From Lutraria lutraria (lineage: Eukaryota; Mollusca; Bivalvia; Venerida; Mactridae): a DNA stretch of 64,000 nucleotides. Below the pieces are notes generated by a model, which did no database searches, was not told where the DNA came from, and was given only the letters and a program-made list of their open reading frames with translations. Of this stretch, positions 49,501-62,500 are shown in pieces. The translations under genes were made by a program, and so were the position numbers. How positions within the stretch are numbered: the stretch's first letter is position 1; every line of letters begins with the position of its first letter. The stretch is from NCBI GenBank assembly GCA_964023205.1, contig OZ026847.1, positions 13,213,182 through 13,277,181 on the forward strand. The letters are read 5' to 3'.

Positions 49501-50084
49501 CAAACACCCTACGCAACCGTGCGAGTGACGTGCATATACGTACTTCTTCTCTTCTCTTGGGTCTCCCTTCCCACGTTGTCAGAAAAACGTGGCGACCGTA
49601 GCCTCCCAAAACACGTACAGACTTAAAACACGCACGATGGGTTGTGACCGAGCCTTAAATATTTTTTTTCTAAAAGTTACTTAGAGATAAATGATAATTT
49701 GGATCGAAATACGGATATGAGGATATACAAACGAATATGTATGTCTTGCATGAATGATTTATTTCTGTATGTAGCTCTACTTAAAGTATTAATTAGATAG
49801 CATTGAATAATCGATTAAAATTATATCTAATAAATTAAAACGTTTTTGGCTGTGAAACTGATTATGTGTAGGAATAAGTGTTTATTTGAGAGTCTTCACT
49901 TGAAAGTTAAAGCTTTCTGAATTTGCACACATCGTACAACTTATGCAAATAAATGGTAGTACATTAAGTTTATTATAAACTTTGTATTTTTGGTAATAAA
50001 ATTAAATAGTAATTAATGGTTAAAAATACCTGATGTCAACACACGAAATCCGCATATGAACAAAATTAATATTTTTAAATACAT
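46514..50084 (-). CDS. Receptor B cassette, unit 2 (ectodomain and TM, no phosphatase)
   Basis: Exons 50030-50084 (signal peptide), 47942-48757 (816-nt ectodomain, same protein as unit 1) and 46514-46655 (membrane helix; one Ser-to-Thr change in the stalk) are open with good splice sites. No phosphatase exon follows before the unit junction at 44,519. The membrane exon ends in phase 2, which matches the cytoplasmic exon at 33301 of the complete gene but not the phase-1 acceptors of intervening ectodomain exons. If the intron is retained, TAA comes directly after the two arginines, giving a tail-less receptor. Confidence 0.75.
49279..49658. mobile_element. GC-rich MITE-like element (unit 2)
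   Basis: Copy of the 40,484 element carried along in tandem unit 2, in intron 1 of the second B cassette. It reads the same as the unit 1 copy. Confidence 0.55.
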
Positions 50085-50798
50085 AATTGCACTTCCACTT
50101 CTTGAATGGAAACTAGTCAATGTGACTTCAATGTTGTCTAACACCGTTTAAATGCAAACATTTATTGAAATAAGAAATCGGATTGTGTAACTTGAAATGA
50201 CTTTATAACTTCCTTATCCCGAATCTCTTTTGACGAATACCGACAGTACTTTGCACAATATAAACATTACATAATGTTATACACGGGCAACCAAGTGCGA
50301 ATGGCATAATACTTAGCTGTGAATATACATGCAATATGTAATATTAAAGTTACTAGTAGGACATGATAATTAATTAAGACTTTAATATGTGTCGTACGAG
50401 TATATCTTTTTTATGAAAATAATTCGGACAAGAACGTTAACTTTAAAAGTATTACTTTATGTGTTTCTAGATATAACTCAACTCGTTGTATTCATCTTCT
50501 TTATTTTGACATATTCATTTAAGACGTATAATTAAAAACTTCTTCCGATACGAATAGCTGTGATACATAAAAGGAACAGTTGTAAGGCAATTATGTTGAA
50601 CAATGTTAAATAGATTGTAAGTATCATACGGCGTATGTAGACATTTCCAAGTCGTCCTCGGAAGTGAAATAAGAATTGTGACAGAAAATTAGCATAAACA
50701 TAGTTACATACAAATAATTGACGTTTTATCCACCTATTATTATTTTAGGACAGTTTTGTTGAACTTACCGCTGGAGAGGATATTGAACTGACTAAGTG
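50085..50798. promoter_or_regulatory. Divergent promoter region between B and C cassettes (unit 2)
   Basis: Second copy of the 714-bp head-to-head region. It lies between signal exons at 50030-50084 (minus) and 50799-50859 (plus). Confidence 0.55.
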
Positions 50799-53253
50799 AT
50801 GAATTTGATCTCGGAAATATCGTTTTTGTGTTTTATATATGGTTCAGTTTTATCCGAAGGTAAGGGTTTTGATATAATTTAAGTATGCGTTTATACCATG
50901 TCACATGCCGCAACAATAATACAACAGTGTTGTCACACACGCAGAAGTACCAACAGCAAGCGTCATTTTCAAGTATTCCATTGGAGGAAGACCCCAAGCG
51001 TACACTTAGGTAAAACTACCGTAAGCTAGTTTGACAGCTTCCTGACATGTAAAATTTGTCTGGTCCCGGATGAGATTCGAACTCACAGCAGTGAAGGCTA
51101 GTATTTGCAAGTCAGAAACCATAACCACACCACGACGGGGCTCCACCATGAATACGTGTTGAGTTCTCTATTTCACTATGCACGCACACTATGATTATAC
51201 TATTAAAATAACGCTCACGTGTAATATTTTCTTCCCACGCACTCCCATCTGTATATTTTGTCCGTGATGCTTCCGTTATGATATTGTACAATGTTATTGT
51301 TCGGTGGAGGTAGAATTTTTTTCTGTGTTTCTATAGGAATCCTTTTATTATTATCTTTATTGATTTCTTGTAATGAGGGTTAATATCCAGATATTCACAC
51401 CGGGTGCATATTACTAAATAATATTATGAAACATTATATTCATGTATGTGTGATACTTGTAAGATGTCTTGATTTGTTTTCTTGTATGAAACCGCCAAAT
51501 TTCTTGACTCAGTTTTTTTACGCGTTATTATCTATTAACCGGGGATACATGCCTTTTGTATTTTTTTTTCAGAAGCCTCCCAATGTTCTTCACACTGCCT
51601 AAATGACAAATGTGACGCTACTAGTGGTGTGTGTGATGAATGTCCTGATGACCGTTATGGTAATTACTGTGAACAGGATTGTACACGTTGTAAAAATGAA
51701 CATTGTGATAGGTTACATTGTAAAGATGGTTGTAAGAGTGGATACTATCAGGCGCATGAGCAAACTTATTCAGATTGTTTTCAGTGCATAACAAATTGTT
51801 TCTCTTGTCAACGACCGGGTGAATGTATCAAATGTAATGATGGATACTTTTTCCAAGTACATGATGACGTCCAATTTTGTGAGAAGTGTAACTGGAATTG
51901 TGCGACTTGTTCAACGATTAATGATTGTCTTTCCTGTGAACCAGGCTACTTTGGAGAATACTGTGGACACATTTGTTTAGTAACCCTTCCAAACTGCTCA
52001 ACATGTAATGGAAGTAATCCGTATAATGTGATATGCACTCAGTGTTCCAATGGTACAGTTTTAAAGGATAATAAATGCGAAGCTGACATTTCACATGCAT
52101 GTCCAAGTATTTGTATGAGTTGTTCAAAAGACAATGTGTGTGAATCATGTAAGGATGGATGGTACGGTACACAGTGCACTAGTGCTTGTAGTGACGACAA
52201 AGATCACTGTGCAAAATGCATAGAGATTAATGGTGTTGTGACTTGTACTGTATGCCTTGATGAATATAAACTATCAAAAGGAATGTGTATATCTAAAACA
52301 ACCCAACCAGTGACGTCTACGTTTAAAACGGTGGGCTCGACATCATCTCAAACGAGATTTGTGTCACTAACATCAACCACTGTATCAGGTTAGTTTATGT
52401 TGATCAATTATCTTATTATCATCATACCTATGTCATCTGTATGGTCTTTTGAAAAACAGAAAAGTTCAATGGACGATTGAAATGAAAATACTAATTGTAA
52501 AGTGGTGCGTATAATGTGCATAAGGTGTGTAAAACCGGGTGGGTCTGGGTTGTATCAAATCATTATGTTGTTAATTCATATTCGAACGTTAGGTGCGTAC
52601 CGAGGTCAACATAGAAGACCACACCACAAGTTAGTTTTGGTATTTTCTTCAGTTGCTAATATATGTGTCAGAAAAGTTGTTCACGTCTTAAATTTATGTA
52701 AATTTCACATTAAACTTTGCTCTCCCTGCTGAACTCGACAATGCGTACCATGTACTGTTAAACAAATCTTTACCACTGCTTAAGGAGGTTGAATAAAAGA
52801 AATTAAATTCGACAAGACTTTTAGTGTATCTTTCGGTTTAATTAATACAAATTGTACGTGAATATAATTATTATGTTATCATTGTCTGTTGGACATTGCA
52901 TTTAATAGCAGTATTTCAAAGTATTTGAAATATATCTTAAAAGTAGTAATACTCGTACATCGACTAAATACACGTTCTTTTTCGTTTTTCTAAAACTTGA
53001 TTCCATTTATCATTCAGAAACCGATATATTAGATTTGACAAACATTGATTAACAATTTCATGTCGGGATCACAATGTTGCCAGCGAAATTTATTATATAT
53101 ATTGATATCACGCCCTTATTTCTATATAGCAAGTCTGCCTGGGAATATTGAAAGTTTTCAAACAAGTACGTTCATGGTAGGATTTGTATCTGGTTTAGGA
53201 ACTTGTCTGTGTTCAGTACTTCTGGTAGGGTTGATATGCTTCTTAAAGAGAAG
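50799..53253 (+). CDS. Receptor C cassette, unit 2 (ectodomain and TM, no tail)
   Basis: Exons 50799-50859, 51573-52388 and 53130-53253. All frames and splice sites are intact. The protein matches the ectodomain of complete receptor C in unit 3 over the whole 816-nt exon. As in unit 1, the duplication junction cuts off the cytoplasmic exons, leaving the same phase-2 donor facing the shared tail about 9 kb downstream. Confidence 0.75.
50978..51144 (-). mobile_element. tRNA-derived SINE (unit 2)
   Basis: Copy of the 42,183 SINE carried in tandem unit 2, in intron 1 of the second C cassette. Confidence 0.65.
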
Positions 53254-55308
53254 GTATGTTATTGACTTGTTATTTTTGTTCTGTTTTGTGGTTTCTATGA
53301 GTCCTTTTCTGATTTAAACTTCGCTCCTGACAGTAATATCAGTGCTTTGATTCTCAGTTAGTGTGACTGTGACGCCATCTCTATAAGACTTCTGCAGAGT
53401 AATGTTGAAGCATATGGATTCGACTTCCACTGCTCAAAGATTAGCTTTATCGACTGTGTCTTATTGTCGTCATTAGACATGAAGCCCTTCCGATTCCACG
53501 GAGTTACTGTCTTTTACCTGTTGGAGCTGCCCCACGTCATCGGCGCTCATCTGATTTAATAGGATGTATGTTGTATGCGTCTGATATAAAGTCTACACGA
53601 GACGTTTTAGGCAATTGATAAGGAATCGTCTCAGATACTTACTCGAATGTGCCCGGAACTGCTGTAAGACACTGCAGTTACTCAACTAGGCGTTACCATT
53701 TACAACATATAATACGCCTTCTGTAGAATATCTAGTTGTTGGTCTAGTAGTTGGTTCTATTGGCGACTCAATATAAGGCACTCGACCTAGACGAAATGAC
53801 CAGGAAAAGCTTCAGGTCTATGCCATGTTAAACTGACAGGAGCATAAGCTGGCTAAATGCGTTATGCTCTGATCGTATCTGAATTATTATATTACACTGA
53901 AATACTCTCTGTGCAAGGTTGTGTTTCTTCAAACCTTTGCAGGGGTAATTGATCAATTGCTTTGATAAGGAGCGTGTGTTCCCATAGAGCATGGTTTTAG
54001 TGTTTCCCAGACATCACTTTGCCAAGAGAACCACTGGCACAGTTTCGAATTTTATCATAAGTTCCGTCGTTCATCACTTTACCTAAATGTACCGAAGATG
54101 GAGCTTAATAGTGTGAAATACACCCGTTCTCACTATGGCATTAGTGAATTTGTCCAGAAACTGCCGAACCAATATTTACGATTTTATGGCCACTGCTAGG
54201 TCATAGGTTTCATTAGCGTAATCATTGAAGAAAGAAACAAATCTATTAATTGCTATGAAATTGATAGACTAACTTGAACGTTTATTTAATTAATGAAAAT
54301 ATTTATTTATTGACAATTGATTGATTTGATTTGATTGATTGATTTGAAAATTTGATAGCGAAATAGTTTTTATCTAAGCCCAAATGCCACTTTAAATTGT
54401 ATAATGTCTGATGCAAAAAAAATGTCAAGATATAGTTACACAGTCATGTACTTATGTTCATAGTTATATTTTGGTAACGAACGCAGTTAATAATATACAC
54501 ATATTTTCTACATTATTGTGACCTTCTTGTCACCTTGTCTACCTAAAATACAATTTGAGTACCATTTACTCATTGAATTGTGTTCTACTGGATCCAGAAA
54601 CAATAAGTATATAATGATAATCGAATACTTTAGAGTATATGTGACAATATTTCAATGATAAAATATTAGTAAAGTAAATTGTACCACGTTTGATGATGTG
54701 TTTAACATTTTTACACTCTTGTTTACATTCTCTGTGCATATGCTTATGATTACAAAGCCTTTAACACAAAATATTTTGATCTGTTTGCGGTATTACGTTA
54801 ACTTTAAAATTTCAAGTACGGTAACGCCCAAAAAATGGCGGTAACGGGGTAAAGCCCAGATGGTAGAAACTGGGATTTGGTCGGTCTTTCCATACACTTT
54901 CAGAAAAACATTCTGTAGAAAATGCCTTCGGGGGGAGGGTAAATTTGTGCCCCATAGTCTATAATTGTTTCGTTCTTTTTCAAATATCACAATCAGCTAT
55001 TCGAGAAGGGGAATTCTGAAAGTAATTTAACGTTCTTGTCTTCATAAAAAAGAACAACCGGTCTAACTAGTAAACCATAGATTCAATTATATATATGTAT
55101 ACAGTGCCGTACTGTCTGACATAAGTTTCGCAAGATAGTTTCTTTCCGTCTATTTCAAGTTTAAGGAATAGCATTGCAATTGTATCGGAAGTCTAGTAAA
55201 CAGTAGTTAATGGATAATGATTTATTAATTAAGTATTGAACGATTCGCCTATTTGGTAAATATTGTAACAAAGATAAGATCTGTAAACTTTTAGCAATTT
55301 CAGCTTAC

Positions 55309-58300
55309 CTTCGAGTGATCAAGCAAACAATTATTAATATGACCACAATGAGAACTAACCCACCACCTCCACCGAGAGCGCCGATGACAATGGCTGAATT
55401 GTCCTTTTGGGGTAGAGGGTTTGACTTATTTTGGCTGATAGTGCTGGTATCTAGTGTAACCAGATTATATGAAATTAAATGAATGTGACATGAATATAAA
55501 TTTTATTTCGAGTTTGTATGAAACAATTAATATATGAAACAGAACAACATTTGCTATGTACAGTTATTGACCGACAACAGAATTACTAGCATGCACAGAA
55601 ACATCGCAGTGGTGTTAATACTAATAAGAATAAAGAAATCTTTGAAAGATGAATTAATTTTTATGATTGCCATGGTTGGGTTCTTACAAAAATGACGCCT
55701 AAAACTTTATGAGATAAAACATGATAACTTCAATCATAAGCATAATACTTTTAACAATGCATTAATAGGTGCATCAAAGTTATCATTGCAATTAATGTAA
55801 TCTGATAAGATAATAATATGACAGATATTTACAGGAGCTAAGAAGTTATTGTTAATAAGATTACTTTATAATAAAGCACATGTCAGACATATAGACTAGA
55901 GATCAATGTTGTCACAGTTAATATATTACATGTATGATTTTTATTATTAATGTATAAATTGTGTTGCGTAGGAAGTTATCGCTATTCGTCAATAGGCAAA
56001 TTCAAGGCATTATAGAAATATTGTTTTAGAGCAAATAAAATCAATTTCTTATATTTCACTCTCATTTTGTTCTAATTTACTTCTGTATTACTAAACTACA
56101 AAAGCTAATGGGAATTTAAGAATATCTTCAAGTTGATAGTTTCGGTTACAGGTTTTCATTTTATTCGGGTGCAGATTTATTTAAATAAAGTCGTTCGTAA
56201 GTTAGGCAAAATGAAATAAATTCATCATCTAGGTAATGTTATATTCAAATGTTGAATCGTGTTAAGATATTTTGCTATACAGAAATATCGAACAGTGTTG
56301 TGTGGATTAAAGACTGGATAGAAAGTAAACTGGCCATACAATTTATTAAAAAAAGAACCTAGTCGATGATACAAGTCTAAAATTCTGTCGGAATATAATT
56401 ATTCAGAAACGATTTGAATAAGAGATAAAGAATTATCGTTAGTTATTATTCTTATGTCATTTACAATAAATAATCACTTTATAATGCTTTTCGACCTGAT
56501 GTTTTCTTGTTGTTGAAGTTGATACATTTTAAAGTAATATTTGTGAAACTTGTTAGGCATAAAATATAATTAAGTTGAAGTAGTTATGCATACTAATAAT
56601 ACCTAATACAACCTAAGTAAGTATTGCATAATTATGTATATGTAAATACGTTACTTTACCTGTATTAATAAAACTTGGGTGACCGTCCCAATACATTTGA
56701 CTTACGAAATCATACATTGTTAGAATTCACTTATACCTGATATAGTGGATAGCGTCGATAACACCAGTTTTGTATGTGATACTATCGAGCCCTCCGTTGT
56801 TGACGTAGACATGCCTGGTTGGCTTGTTTTAGATATGCAAATACCATTTGATGAGTTGTATTCATCATGACAAGTAGTACAATTCAAAACACCATTTGTC
56901 TCTAGGCATGCTACACAGTGATCTATATTATCAATACAAGCACGAGCACATATTGTACCGTACCACCCATCCTTACATGATTCACATACATCGTCAGCTG
57001 AGCAACTCGTACAATTATCTGAGCACGTATATGAAATGCCTGATTGGCATTTAGTGTCCTGTAAAATTAGACCATCATCACACTGACTACAAATCACATC
57101 ATGATTAGTGATTCCATTACACAATGAGCAGTTTGGAAGTACTTCCGAACATTCATAATCACAGTGTTCTCCATAGAAGCCTGGTTCACAGGACAAGCAA
57201 TCATTAATTGTTGAACAAGTCGCACAATTCCAGTTACACTTTACACATGGTTTTACGTTACCGAGTACTTGGACAAAATACCCGTCATTACATTGTGTAC
57301 ACACATTTGAATTCTCACAAGACAAACAATACGTAGGACATGCATGACAGTAGGAAACATCTCCATCGATAAACCGATAGTATCCACTTTTACAACCGTT
57401 TGTACATTGTAACTTATCACATTGTTCATCCTTACAGAGTGTACAATTTTGGTTACAGTAATTACCATAACGGTCATCAGGACATTCATCACACACTAAG
57501 GTAGTATTGTCACATTTGTCATTTAGGCAGAGTGTAGAACATTGACGGATTCCTAAAAATGGTGAAATTAATTGTTATGTTCCCCTGGTAGATATTAAAC
57601 ATGCGAGACTAAGAATGCTTTGTACGAAAATACTTTTAACCTTTTAACCAACAGACTCTTTTCCCGAGATTTCGTGATGTTTTAAGTACATAATATTTCA
57701 TTTTTCCGCATAATTTCCATTGGCAAGATTGTGTTTCTAACGAAGCATTTTCATTCAGCGACAGCCTTTTTATCTGAACAATACAGTTCTTTAACTGAAG
57801 ACGTTCAAATAAATTATATCAATATTCAGCCAAACTTAAAATACGCATAAATATACCACACTCAAATATATCAATAAGTACCCTCACACACCCCATTTCT
57901 ACGTACACATGGTGGATGTCGTTTGTAATAAGTGAATTACTTTTGGACGACAATGCCCTTAATAAAGCAGCAAGTGAAATGAGAAAATATAAACACAGGA
58001 AGACCGAAATCCAAAGGTAAATGGACAACTAAAAACATTAATATATAGATTATAATTCAATAAAGGGATAAGATAAAGCGCCGGTCCAAATCCGCCTTAC
58101 TTGCAAGTGCGCGTTGTCTACTTGCAAAAACGTGGGCAAAGCTTGGCGATCAGTACGTGGTTAGTATCATCTCCGTACGGATTTGGAAGCTCGCAGAAAA
58201 CGCCGTATCACTTTTAGTGCATGAAGGACTCATCACGAGTGCAACGTGCGATGCACGCAAACCGCTAATGGCCAGACGAGACGTGCGGGCACGTACAAAC

Positions 58301-58879
58301 ACCCTACGCAACCGTGCGAGTGACGTGCATATACGTACTTCTTCTCTTCTCTTGGGTCTCCCTTCCCACGTTGTCAGAAAAACGTGGCGACCGTAGCCTC
58401 CCAAAACACGTACAGACTTAAAACACGCACGATGGGTTGTGACCGAGCCTTAAATATTTTTTTTCTAAAAGTTACTTAGAGATAAATGATAATTTGGATC
58501 GAAATACGGATATGAGGATATACAAACGAATATGTATGTCTTGCATGAATGATTTATTTCTGTATGTAGCTCTACTTAAAGTATTAATTAGATAGCATTG
58601 AATAATCGATTAAAATTATATCTAATAAATTAAAACGTTTTTGGCTGTGAAACTGATTATGTGTAGGAATAAGTGTTTATTTGAGAGTCTTCACTTGAAA
58701 GTTAAAGCTTTCTGAATTTGCACACATCGTACAACTTATGCAAATAAATGGTAGTACATTAAGTTTATTATAAACTTTGTATTTTTGGTAATAAAATTAA
58801 ATAGTAATTAATGGTTAAAAATACCTGATGTCAACACACGAAATCCGCATATGAACAAAATTAATATTTTTAAATACAT
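55309..58879 (-). CDS. Receptor B cassette, unit 3 (ectodomain and TM, no phosphatase)
   Basis: Exons 58825-58879 (signal peptide), 56737-57552 (ectodomain) and 55309-55450 (membrane helix). It reads the same as the unit 2 cassette. It is the B partner physically facing the only complete receptor C. A full phosphatase product would need splicing over about 22 kb to exon 33301, across the two other cassettes. Confidence 0.75.
58074..58453. mobile_element. GC-rich MITE-like element (unit 3)
   Basis: Copy of the same element in tandem unit 3, in intron 1 of the third B cassette. Confidence 0.55.
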
Positions 58880-59593
58880 AATTGCACTTCCACTTCTTGA
58901 ATGGAAACTAGTCAATGTGACTTCAATGTTGTCTAACACCGTTTAAATGCAAACATTTATTGAAATAAGAAATCGGATTGTGTAACTTGAAATGACTTTA
59001 TAACTTCCTTATCCCGAATCTCTTTTGACGAATACCGACAGTACTTTGCACAATATAAACATTACATAATGTTATACACGGGCAACCAAGTGCGAATGGC
59101 ATAATACTTAGCTGTGAATATACATGCAATATGTAATATTAAAGTTACTAGTAGGACATGATAATTAATTAAGACTTTAATATGTGTCGTACGAGTATAT
59201 CTTTTTTATGAAAATAATTCGGACAAGAACGTTAACTTTAAAAGTATTACTTTATGTGTTTCTAGATATAACTCAACTCGTTGTATTCATCTTCTTTATT
59301 TTGACATATTCATTTAAGACGTATAATTAAAAACTTCTTCCGATACGAATAGCTGTGATACATAAAAGGAACAGTTGTAAGGCAATTATGTTGAACAATG
59401 TTAAATAGATTGTAAGTATCATACGGCGTATGTAGACATTTCCAAGTCGTCCTCGGAAGTGAAATAAGAATTGTGACAGAAAATTAGCATAAACATAGTT
59501 ACATACAAATAATTGACGTTTTATCCACCTATTATTATTTTAGGACAGTTTTGTTGAACTTACCGCTGGAGAGGATATTGAACTGACTAAGTG
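58880..59593. promoter_or_regulatory. Divergent promoter region between the B cassette and complete C (unit 3)
   Basis: Third copy of the 714-bp region. It should drive the only complete receptor C on the plus side and a tail-less B cassette on the minus side. Confidence 0.55.
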
Positions 59594-62500
59594 ATGAATT
59601 TGATCTCGGAAATATCGTTTTTGTGTTTTATATATGGTTCAGTTTTATCCGAAGGTAAGGGTTTTGATATAATTTAAGTATGCGTTTATACCATGTCACA
59701 TGCCGCAACAATAATACAACAGTGTTGTCACACACGCAGAAGTACCAACAGCAAGCGTCATTTTCAAGTATTCCATTGGAGGAAGACCCCAAGCGTACAC
59801 TTAGGTAAAACTACCGTAAGCTAGTTTGACAGCTTCCTGACATGTAAAATTTGTCTGGTCCCGGATGAGATTCGAACTCACAGCAGTGAAGGCTAGTATT
59901 TGCAAGTCAGAAACCATAACCACACCACGACGGGGCTCCACCATGAATACGTGTTGAGTTCTCTATTTCACTATGCACGCACACTATGATTATACTATTA
60001 AAATAACGCTCACGTGTAATATTTTCTTCCCACGCACTCCCATCTGTATATTTTGTCCGTGATGCTTCCGTTATGATATTGTACAATGTTATTGTTCGGT
60101 GGAGGTAGAATTTTTTTCTGTGTTTCTATAGGAATCCTTTTATTATTATCTTTATTGATTTCTTGTAATGAGGGTTAATATCCAGATATTCACACCGGGT
60201 GCATATTACTAAATAATATTATGAAACATTATATTCATGTATGTGTGATACTTGTAAGATGTCTTGATTTGTTTTCTTGTATGAAACCGCCAAATTTCTT
60301 GACTCAGTTTTTTTACGCGTTATTATCTATTAACCGGGGATACATGCCTTTTGTATTTTTTTTTCAGAAGCCTCCCAATGTTCTTCACACTGCCTAAATG
60401 ACAAATGTGACGCTACTAGTGGTGTGTGTGATGAATGTCCTGATGACCGTTATGGTAATTACTGTGAACAGGATTGTACACGTTGTAAAAATGAACATTG
60501 TGATAGGTTACATTGTAAAGATGGTTGTAAGAGTGGATACTATCAGGCGCATGAGCAAACTTATTCAGATTGTTTTCAGTGCATAACAAATTGTTTCTCT
60601 TGTCAACGACCGGGTGAATGTATCAAATGTAATGATGGATACTTTTTCCAAGTACATGATGACGTCCAATTTTGTGAGAAGTGTAACTGGAATTGTGCGA
60701 CTTGTTCAACGATTAATGATTGTCTTTCCTGTGAACCAGGCTACTTTGGAGAATACTGTGGACACATTTGTTTAGTAACCCTTCCAAACTGCTCAACATG
60801 TAATGGAAGTAATCCGTATAATGTGATATGCACTCAGTGTTCCAATGGTACAGTTTTAAAGGATAATAAATGCGAAGCTGACATTTCACATGCATGTCCA
60901 AGTATTTGTATGAGTTGTTCAAAAGACAATGTGTGTGAATCATGTAAGGATGGATGGTACGGTACACAGTGCACTAGTGCTTGTAGTGACGACAAAGATC
61001 ACTGTGCAAAATGCATAGAGATTAATGGTGTTGTGACTTGTACTGTATGCCTTGATGAATATAAACTATCAAAAGGAATGTGTATATCTAAAACAACCCA
61101 ACCAGTGACGTCTACGTTTAAAACGGTGGGCTCGACATCATCTCAAACGAGATTTGTGTCACTAACATCAACCACTGTATCAGGTTAGTTTATGTTGATC
61201 AATTATCTTATTATCATCATACCTATGTCATCTGTATGGTCTTTTGAAAAACAGAAAAGTTCAATGGACGATTGAAATGAAAATACTAATTGTAAAGTGG
61301 TGCGTATAATGTGCATAAGGTGTGTAAAACCGGGTGGGTCTGGGTTGTATCAAATCATTATGTTGTTAATTCATATTCGAACGTTAGGTGCGTACCGAGG
61401 TCAACATAGAAGACCACACCACAAGTTAGTTTTGGTATTTTCTTCAGTTGCTAATATATGTGTCAGAAAAGTTGTTCACGTCTTAAATTTATGTAAATTT
61501 CACATTAAACTTTGCTCTCCCTGCTGAACTCGACAATGCGTACCATGTACTGTTAAACAAATCTTTACCACTGCTTAAGGAGGTTGAATAAAAGAAATTA
61601 AATTCGACAAGACTTTTAGTGTATCTTTCGGTTTAATTAATACAAATTGTACGTGAATATAATTATTATGTTATCATTGTCTGTTGGACATTGCATTTAA
61701 TAGCAGTATTTCAAAGTATTTGAAATATATCTTAAAAGTAGTAATACTCGTACATCGACTAAATACACGTTCTTTTTCGTTTTTCTAAAACTTGATTCCA
61801 TTTATCATTCAGAAACCGATATATTAGATTTGACAAACATTGATTAACAATTTCATGTCGGGATCACAATGTTGCCAGCGAAATTTATTATATATATTGA
61901 TATCACGCCCTTATTTCTATATAGCAAGTCTGCCTGGGAATATTGAAAGTTTTCAAACAAGTACGTTCATGGTAGGATTTGTATCTGGTTTAGGAACTTG
62001 TCTGTGTTCAGTACTTCTGGTAGGGTTGATATGCTTCTTAAAGAGAAGGTATGTTATTGACTTGTTATTTTTGTTCTGTTTTGTGGTTTCTATGAGTCCT
62101 TTTCTGATGAAATACAACTTATTTTACTTGAAACAACATCGATTGGTTTGTTTAGCAGATGGAAGATAGACATTTACTATATATTCTATGTAAAATATGT
62201 GTAAGGTTTATGCAAACTCTCCTCTTTAATCTAAGGGCTTTGATTCTTTACTATTTGAACTCTTCAAACCTTAGTTATGTAATACGACAACATCTAAGGT
62301 CATTTAATGTGGTTTCACGAATAATAATCATAGAGACAGAAAAAAACAAGATGACCAAGCTATACCACTGCATGGTCAAGGTCAACCATTTTATGAAAAT
62401 AGTATCACAGCTGATGAATTAAGATTAAAATCAGCTAACACTGAAAGTCAAAGACGAGAAAACATAGAAGAAGTGAATGTTAGAGATGATAACAATACAT

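Larger units (their letters stand above)
44519..53313. repeat. Tandem unit 2 (8,795 bp)
   Basis: Second copy. Features repeat at exactly +8,795 relative to unit 3. The only difference from unit 3 that I noticed is one base near 45,0xx/53,823 (gtcatgtt versus gccatgtt). Both junctions show the same fused sequence CTGATTTAAACTTCG. Confidence 0.95.
53314..62108. repeat. Tandem unit 3 (8,795 bp)
   Basis: Third copy. Homology to the other units stops at CTGAT (62104-62108), after which unique sequence leads to the ITAM-bearing tail exon of receptor C. Confidence 0.95.
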
